NCBI GenBank assembly: GCA_937901395.1
Contig: CALCDB010000104.1
Span: 1 to 6,182 of the forward strand
Direction: 5' to 3'
Source of the DNA: an uncultured Verrucomicrobiota bacterium
GTDB taxonomy: Bacteria > Verrucomicrobiota > Kiritimatiellia > RFP12 > UBA1067
DNA length: 6,182 nucleotides
This document shows, in pieces, positions 1 through 4,402 of the stretch. Position numbers and translations under genes: made by a program. The stretch's first letter is position 1, and each line of letters starts with the position of its first letter. A model generated the notes under the pieces. The model saw only the letters and a list, made by a program, of their open reading frames with translations, was not told the DNA's origin and did no database searches.

Positions 1-368
1 TCGTCGTGATGGCGCGTCCCACGAAGAGCCGCGCCCTCTACGCGCAGATGGCGGGCAGGGCCACACGCCCCGCCGCAGACATTGCCGCGCGGCTTGGCGA
101 AACCGATGCCACAGGACGCCGCACGCTGATCGCCGAATCAACCAAGCCATCCTGCCTGATCGTCGACTTCGTCGGCAATTCGGGCCGTCACAAGCTCATC
201 ACGTCCACCGACATCCTCGGCGGCAGATACGATGACGAAACGACTGCACGCGCGAAGAGGAAGCTTCGCGAGATGTCGGAGGCCGGCGAAGAGGCCTATG
301 TTTCCGAGGCGCTTGAAGAGGCGCAGCTGGAACTCGCCGCCGAGAAGGAAGAGATCGAGCGCAAGCGC
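1..368 (+). CDS. SF2 DEAD/DEAH-type helicase, C-terminal fragment (both ends missing)
   Basis: The frame is open at the left edge (codons from base 3, reading V-V-M-A-R-P-T-K-S), so the ATG at 9 is internal and the gene starts outside the window. Seen: 'ARPTKSRALYAQMAGRATRP' (about 9-71) fits motif VI of superfamily 2 helicases (QxxGRxxR), preceded by the usual end of motif V. 'CLIVDFVGNSGRHKL' and 'DILGG' (about 150-227) follow, then a charged, probably coiled stretch rich in Glu and Lys (about 230-370). This layout is typical of ATP-dependent DNA helicases of phages and of type I/III restriction-like loci; which of these it belongs to cannot be told without the N-terminal half. The forward frame runs open to 1163, but from about 370 on it is the antisense of a transporter and has no protein-like character. 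Family resemblance ends at about 355-371. The segment is GC-rich (two 60-base samples near 72%, a third 57%). It shares no orientation or function with its neighbour. Confidence 0.72.
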
Positions 369-375
369 CGCCTCG
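354..375. other. Junction between two unrelated truncated genes
   Basis: The plus-strand helicase fragment and the minus-strand ABC permease meet here head-on, both interrupted inside their coding sequence. The permease matches its family up to A-L-A-L (codons ending at 357), and the next residue is Asp where a Gly opens the rest of the EAA loop in relatives. The helicase looks normal up to about E-R-K-R (357-368). The shared bases, about 357-371, suit both proteins, so the breakpoint is ambiguous by roughly a dozen bases, as expected for microhomology-mediated joining. No inverted repeats, target duplication or transposase are seen beside it. It could be a real rearrangement or an assembly or amplification artefact; the sequence alone cannot decide. 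Confidence 0.65.
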
Positions 376-1565
376 ACCTGTCCGCGCGGGACGGAGTCGA
401 CGCCGCTTCTCAGCATCTCGCCCGCATAGGCCGAGAGGTTCAGCCCGAAGCCGATGACCGCAACCCAGATGGCACCGATGTCCACCTTGCCGAAGACGAT
501 GTAGAAAAGCACCATCAGGAGAACGAGGACGGGCGTGCCCTGCAGAACCGCGATGTAGGACTTGGCGCAGGACGAGACGAGCCGGACGCGCGAGGTGCGC
601 GTCCACCACACCGGAAACGCGAGTGCCGTGCCGAACAAAGCCGAAAGGAATGTAATGAGCAGCGTAATGCCAAGCCCCTCCGCCAGCATCTTCCAACGCC
701 GCTCGGTAACGAAGGTGCGCACGAAACTCGCCTTCAACGACTGCGCAAAAGCGACGATGCCCGAAGCGCCTCCGCCGAAATCCTCATTCCTCACGAGAAT
801 GCACATCTTCTCATCCATGTACTTCTCAGAAGAATCCACCGTCGGAAATTCGCAACCAGCCGTGTAGATGCCGCCACAGGCAATCTCGCAACGTCCGGCA
901 TTTACGCAATCGACCATCCCTCCCCAATTAAACGCCTTGGGTTTGAGCCGCATTCCGAGATGGTTCGCCGCCACGGTGAGAATTTCCATATCAATGCCCA
1001 CTATCTCGCCATTTGCCACGAAACACCATGGCTCCGATTGCGCCGCGCAGGCCACGCGAAGTTCTGGCGCATCCGCCGGCAACGCGCAACGCGGCAAGGC
1101 GGGCGTCACGCCCTCCTTCACGGCCGCAATCCACTTTCGGTAGATCGCGCCCGTCTCGCCTGATAAGTTCATCTTGCGAAGCTCCGCATCCAACGCCGGC
1201 TTCAGCGCAATATCCTTCTTCAGCAGAAAGCAACACACGTCATCCGCATACTCAAAGGCAATTCTAAACTCGTCGGCGAACTTCGTCATCCAAATATCCG
1301 CATAGCTCTTGCCGATTGAAATCGCGTCAATCTTTCCATTGCGGAGCGACTCAAACGCGAAGGAATATTCGGAATATGGGGCGAACGCGATATCCGGCTG
1401 AAGCGCAATGAGCTCTCGCTTGTGAAAGCCGCTCGACATGTGCGCAACGCGCCGCCCCTTTAGATCCGCTACCTGCCTAATTTCGCAACCAGTTTCGCGC
1501 GAACAGCCAACGACCGCAAGAAACAACGCAAGAATGGTGATCGGACAATGCTTCTTCACCATCAT
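357..1565 (-). CDS. Amino-acid-type ABC importer: lipoprotein substrate-binding/permease fusion, 3' truncated
   Basis: A fused binding protein and permease of the polar amino acid (PAAT, HisM/GlnP-like) class. The start is ATG at 1565 (a second ATG follows at 1562), 12 nt after the upstream helicase stop, with no strong Shine-Dalgarno. Residues 1-20 are a lipoprotein signal ending V-V-G-C, lipidated Cys21. Residues about 30-155 look like the C-lobe and return segment of a family 3 solute-binding protein (A-D-L-K-G-x-R-V; G-K-I-D-A at 77-81; a closing R-K-W at 143-145). Residues about 168-260 look like the N-lobe (P-W at 179-180, G-x-D at 190-192, V-D-S-S at 243-246). Membrane segments lie near 297-320, 337-358 and 364-382; G-T-P (343-345) and the start of the EAA loop (E398-A-A-L-A-L403) mark the permease. 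About 90-100 residues expected after Leu403, including the rest of the EAA loop that contacts the ATPase, are missing. The frame formally continues to a stop at 138 through helicase antisense, so the product as written is probably non-functional. No ATPase gene is in the window. Odd points: the usual ligand-carboxylate Arg is Glu239, and cysteines are unusually many. Confidence 0.8.
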
Positions 1566-1577
1566 CCAATTCGCAGA

Positions 1578-3416
1578 TTACTCGCCCATCTTCCACTCTT
1601 CCAGCTTCTGCTGTTGAGCTACTGGTTCAGAGTAGATGTTAGACTCATCCGTTTTTGGCGCTTTTGGTTCCAAAGCATGCTCGAACTTCGGCAACGCTCG
1701 CTCCGGCGCATCTTCGCGCAGACGCGCTGGCGCGCCGCTACCCGTAACCGCATTGGCGCGAATCCCGCCCGTCATCTTGAGCGCGGCTTGCTTCTCCGCT
1801 TCGCCTACCGCCTCGCGCGCATCCACCGCCGCCTTCGCTTCGGTATCCACCGCGCCCAGCCGCGAACCGCGCGATGGCAATTCCTTCATCAATGGATCGT
1901 CGGGACTCAGCACGGTGCACTTCAACGGCTCCTTGATATAGGCCTCGACATCGGGGATCGTGCAGCTTTCGTATTCATCCGCAAACGAAATCGCCACTCC
2001 CGTGGAACCGGCGCGTCCCGTGCGGCCGATGCGATGCACGTAATCCTCCGCCTCGTACGGAAAATCGAAATTGATCACGTACTCAAGCCCCTTGATGTCA
2101 ATGCCGCGCCCCGCGACATCCGTAGCCACCACTACCTTTACCTTGCCATCGCGGAAATAGTCGAGAACCTTAAGCCGCTTGCTTTGGTTCACGTCGCCCG
2201 AGAGCATCTCCACCGATACTCCCCTTACTCGCAACGATTCATATACGTCTTCCGTAGTCGTCTTGCGATTGCAAAATACGATCGTGCGCGAAGTTGGGTG
2301 CAAGGCGATATGATTGTAAAGAACCTTGAACTTATCCGCCGCCCTTACCACATACACGACCTGCTTCACCGTATCCGTCGCATTCGTTTCCGATTCGACT
2401 TCCGCCCGAAAAGGTTCATCCATCCAATTCATCGCCAAACGCATCACTACCTCGTTGAGCGTAGCCGAATAGAGCATAGTGGCGCGCTTATCCTTGGGCG
2501 GCAAGAAACTGATGATTCGCCGCACATCCGGTATGAAGCCCATATCCAACATACGATCGGCCTCGTCAATCACCAACGTATCGACGTTGCTTAGGTTTAT
2601 CACATGAGTCTTGACGAAATCCAACAACCTGCCCGGCGTCGCCACCAGCAAGTCTACCGGAGAAGAAAGAACCTCCTTCTTCTGTCGATCATAGTCCATG
2701 CCGCCATAAACCGCAAGCGACTTGAGCTGACAGTAACGCCCGATTTGGTCGGCATCCTTGCAAATCTGAATTACGAGTTCGCGCGTAGGCGCAATCACCA
2801 ACGCCCGGGGATTGCCGCCTTGCTTGGCGCGCGATTCCGGTGTGCGCAAATAACGAGTGAGAATGGCGATTAGGAAAGCGGCCGTCTTGCCGGAACCGGT
2901 CTGCGCCTTGCCCGCGATGTTCTTGCCGGCAAGCGCTTGCTCCAACGATAACGCCTGAATCTCCGTGCAATACTTGAAGCCCAATTCCGCGATGCCGTGC
3001 ATCACTTCGGAAGGCAAATCAAAATCATGAAAGCGCCGCTTGCCTTCCATCGGCTCAACCACGAAACTCTCCGGCTTCCACGCCGCGTGAATCTGGCGCC
3101 GCCGCTCGAATTCACGATAGGTAATCTCGCCGCCCGGCCGCATCTCCCCTGGCGCGGTATTGCTCGCCTTTGGCGGCCGCCTATTCTCCGGCTTGTTGCG
3201 CGCTTGCGCATTGTTCGCAGCTCGCTGCCGATTGCCGTTATTGTTGTTACGCTGATTCTGCGACTGTTGGCGCTTGCCATTGCCGCCAGATTGAGCGTTG
3301 GCGTCCTTGTTCGACTGATGTTTATGACGCTTGCCGGAACCTTTCGATCCCGGCTTCGTCTTGGAGGACTTGCCGGCAAAGATGCCGACAAGCCTCTTGA
3401 GAAAACCAAACGCCAT
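1578..3416 (-). CDS. DEAD-box ATP-dependent RNA helicase (RhlB/RhlE-like)
   Basis: A complete 612-residue DEAD-box helicase, expected to unwind or remodel RNA in the cytoplasm using ATP. All core motifs are present in order: Q motif (F129 with Gln154), motif I AQTGSGKT (171-178), Ia PTREL (210-214), GG (238-239), Ib TPGR (260-263), II DEAD (284-287), III SAT (317-319), IV around IVFCN (379-383), V around TDVAGRGID (432-440) and VI HRIGRTGRAG (461-470). Two tails flank the core: a basic, Asn/Gln/Arg/Lys-rich, low-complexity N-terminus (about 15-90) with an N-N-N-N run, likely disordered and RNA-binding, and an Ala/Glu-rich C-terminus (about 515-612) of unknown role. The ATG lies 2 nt after the rpsI stop, and I see no clear Shine-Dalgarno before it, so it is probably translated by coupling to rpsI. 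Being third in a ribosomal protein operon, it fits a role in ribosome assembly, cold adaptation or mRNA decay (inferred). I cannot pick one named family (RhlB, RhlE, CsdA, SrmB), so no symbol is given. Confidence 0.95.
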   Translation of the reverse strand: MAFGFLKRLVGIFAGKSSKTKPGSKGSGKRHKHQSNKDANAQSGGNGKRQQSQNQRNNNNGNRQRAANNAQARNKPENRRPPKASNTAPGEMRPGGEITYREFERRRQIHAAWKPESFVVEPMEGKRRFHDFDLPSEVMHGIAELGFKYCTEIQALSLEQALAGKNIAGKAQTGSGKTAAFLIAILTRYLRTPESRAKQGGNPRALVIAPTRELVIQICKDADQIGRYCQLKSLAVYGGMDYDRQKKEVLSSPVDLLVATPGRLLDFVKTHVINLSNVDTLVIDEADRMLDMGFIPDVRRIISFLPPKDKRATMLYSATLNEVVMRLAMNWMDEPFRAEVESETNATDTVKQVVYVVRAADKFKVLYNHIALHPTSRTIVFCNRKTTTEDVYESLRVRGVSVEMLSGDVNQSKRLKVLDYFRDGKVKVVVATDVAGRGIDIKGLEYVINFDFPYEAEDYVHRIGRTGRAGSTGVAISFADEYESCTIPDVEAYIKEPLKCTVLSPDDPLMKELPSRGSRLGAVDTEAKAAVDAREAVGEAEKQAALKMTGGIRANAVTGSGAPARLREDAPERALPKFEHALEPKAPKTDESNIYSEPVAQQQKLEEWKMGE

Positions 3417-3418
3417 GA

Positions 3419-3820
3419 TTAACGCTTGCTGAACTGGAAGCGCTTACGAGCGCCTGGCTGACCAGGTTTCTTGCGCTCCTTCATACGGCTGTCGCGCGTC
3501 ATGCAGCCCGCCTTCTTCAGCGCCGCACGAGTGCTATCATCAGCCGCCACAATCGCACGCGCGAGACCATGACGAATCGCGCCCGCCTGACCAGAAATGC
3601 CGCCGCCCTTCGCATAGGCGACAACATCAATCTTCGTCATATCGTAGCCGGAAATAGCCACGGGTTGCTTCAAATAATCACGAAGCGCCTCGGAAGGAAG
3701 ATAAGTATTGAGCTCAACGCCGTTTACCAACCACTTCCCAGAACCTTCAAAAAGATTCACTCTCGCGGTCGCGGTTTTACGACGACCAGTTCCGGCGGCA
3801 ATTGCTTTCTTAGTAGCCAT
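3419..3820 (-). CDS. rpsI: 30S ribosomal protein S9 (uS9)
   Basis: A complete uS9 of 133 residues, the normal bacterial length. It is a small-subunit head protein whose C-terminal tail reaches the P-site tRNA. Seen: the N-terminal GTGRRKTATARV block (10-21), the long GGG-SGQAGA-RHG-ARA signature (72-89), the T-R-D-x-R-x-x-E-R-K-K-P-G block (108-120) and the diagnostic Q-F-S-K-R terminus (129-133), so the protein is intact to its last residue. The start ATG at 3820 is set by a strong GGGAGG site 10 nt upstream (3831-3836). It follows rplM with a 16-nt gap, the almost universal bacterial rplM-rpsI order, and is followed after 2 nt by the RNA helicase start. Confidence 0.98.
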   Translation of the reverse strand: MATKKAIAAGTGRRKTATARVNLFEGSGKWLVNGVELNTYLPSEALRDYLKQPVAISGYDMTKIDVVAYAKGGGISGQAGAIRHGLARAIVAADDSTRAALKKAGCMTRDSRMKERKKPGQPGARKRFQFSKR

Positions 3821-3830
3821 GATTTAAGTT

Positions 3831-3836
3831 CCTCCC
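3831..3836 (-). promoter_or_regulatory. Strong ribosome binding site of rpsI
   Basis: GGGAGG on the minus strand begins directly after the rplM stop codon (3837-3839) and lies 10 nt before the rpsI ATG. It is the clearest Shine-Dalgarno in the window and fixes the rpsI start. The helicase and transporter genes downstream lack anything comparable, so within this operon S9 initiation probably does not depend only on coupling to L13. Confidence 0.85.
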
Positions 3837-4268
3837 TTAGAGCTTGATTTCAACCGGCTTCTGCGCCGCATGCGTATGTTCAGCGCCCGCGAATACTTTC
3901 AGACGCGTCATCATCTTGCGCGCGATGTTGTTCTTCGGCAACATGCCCCAGACGGCTTCCATGATCATGCGATCAGGATGCGCCTTGCGCATTTCAGCGG
4001 CGGTGAAGTGCTTCAACCCATCCCGATAGCCGGAATAGCGCTGATAATCCTTCTGCTCTTCCTTCTTGCCCGTGAGTTTGACCAACGCCGCATTCGTGAC
4101 AATCACGAAAGCGCCTGCGTCAACGGAAGGATCATAAGTAGGTAGATCCTTCGCACGGAGCTTGTTTGCGATTACGACTGCGAGGCGGCCAAGCGGCTGC
4201 TCTTTCGCATCAATGAGGAACCACGTGCGTTTTTCGCCCGGATTCGGAGCGCGATAGCTCTTCTGCAT
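3837..4268 (-). CDS. rplM: 50S ribosomal protein L13 (uL13)
   Basis: A complete uL13 of 143 residues, typical for bacteria. It is an early-assembling large-subunit protein that binds 23S rRNA. Family blocks are in order: a Trp at 16 followed by the I-D-A segment, L-G-R-L-A (26-30), V-T-N-A (57-60), L-T-G-K-K (65-69), Y-S-G-Y (78-81), G-M-L-P-K-N (108-113) and G-A-E-H-T-H-A-A-Q (128-136). The ATG at 4268 follows a purine-rich stretch (about 4269-4290) containing AAGGAA, a usable though not canonical ribosome site. It is the first gene of a minus-strand operon with rpsI, a DEAD-box helicase and an ABC transporter fusion. A promoter about 105-135 nt upstream and a structured leader suggest regulation at this point. 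Confidence 0.98.
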   Translation of the reverse strand: MQKSYRAPNPGEKRTWFLIDAKEQPLGRLAVVIANKLRAKDLPTYDPSVDAGAFVIVTNAALVKLTGKKEEQKDYQRYSGYRDGLKHFTAAEMRKAHPDRMIMEAVWGMLPKNNIARKMMTRLKVFAGAEHTHAAQKPVEIKL

Positions 4269-4290
4269 TTTTCTTCTTTCCTTCTTTTTT

Positions 4291-4325
4291 GCGGATTTGT
4301 GCCCCTTATCCAGGGTTTTGTCCGC
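4291..4325 (-). promoter_or_regulatory. Hairpin in the rplM leader, candidate translational control element
   Basis: In the predicted leader (about 4269-4366) a 5-bp outer stem, GCGGA (4325-4321) with TCCGC (4295-4291), encloses a 4-bp inner stem, CCCT (4315-4312) with AGGG (4306-4303), around a GGATA loop. Unpaired A-rich bulges separate the two stems. The outer stem ends immediately before the purine-rich ribosome binding stretch of rplM. Ribosomal protein operons often carry leader structures bound by one of their products, and L13 leaders are known in Firmicutes. I do not see a match to that consensus here; the structure is real as base complementarity, the function is inference. The stems are short and could be chance. 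Confidence 0.35.
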
Positions 4326-4366
4326 GGTTGACTTCTCGCCACCGGTTTGACCCCGATGACGATTGA

Positions 4367-4383
4367 TTTGATATTATATCAAA
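4367..4383. repeat. Perfect 17-bp palindrome over the -10 box (8+1+8)
   Basis: On the plus strand TTTGATAT, a central T, then ATATCAAA form a perfect inverted repeat. It fully contains the TATAAT hexamer of the minus-strand promoter for rplM. The shape suits a dimeric repressor operator that would block RNA polymerase. However, an AT-only -10 element is itself nearly self-complementary, so part of the symmetry comes free. The outer TTTG/CAAA arms are the informative part. Confidence 0.45.
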
Positions 4384-4402
4384 AAGCGCGGTCTCAGCGC
4401 AA
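4373..4402 (-). promoter_or_regulatory. Probable sigma-70-type promoter of the rplM-rpsI operon
   Basis: On the minus strand a perfect -10 TATAAT (4378-4373) is preceded, 18 bp away, by TTGCGC (4402-4397), which matches the -35 consensus at its first three positions. Transcription would begin near 4366 and give a leader of about 98 nt before the rplM ATG. The -35 overlaps the last two codons and the first base of the stop of the upstream glycosidase. AT-rich sequence is otherwise scarce here, which makes the -10 stand out. Confidence 0.65.
4381..4400 (-). terminator. Weak candidate intrinsic terminator of the glycosidase gene
   Basis: Minus-strand GCGC (4400-4397), a 7-nt spacer and GCGC (4389-4386) are followed directly by five T (4385-4381). 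The order stem then U-tract is right for termination just past the TGA at 4396-4394, but a 4-bp stem is short for an intrinsic terminator and the same bases serve the rplM promoter. If it is inefficient, glycosidase transcripts would read into rplM. Confidence 0.25.

Noticed and set aside
138..356. Novel C-terminal extension of the ABC permease
   Set aside because: It is the exact antisense of the helicase C-terminal region (including motif-flanking segments) and lacks the two membrane segments a permease needs here.
355..375. Insertion sequence or phage attachment site at the gene join
   Set aside because: No terminal inverted repeats, target-site duplication, integrase, transposase or tRNA end is visible on either side.
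369..1163. Forward continuation of the helicase reading frame
   Set aside because: Past the junction it is the exact antisense of a well-recognised ABC permease/binding protein and has no helicase or other protein-like features.
1548..2594. Long forward open frame of 348 codons
   Set aside because: It is antisense to the DEAD-box helicase, which carries every family motif. The forward translation is Arg/His-rich with no recognisable domain.
4347..4377. Plus-strand promoter, TTGACC with TATTAT
   Set aside because: Spacing is 19 bp and it would transcribe antisense into the glycosidase with no gene ahead. The TATTAT arises from the palindrome over the minus-strand -10 box.
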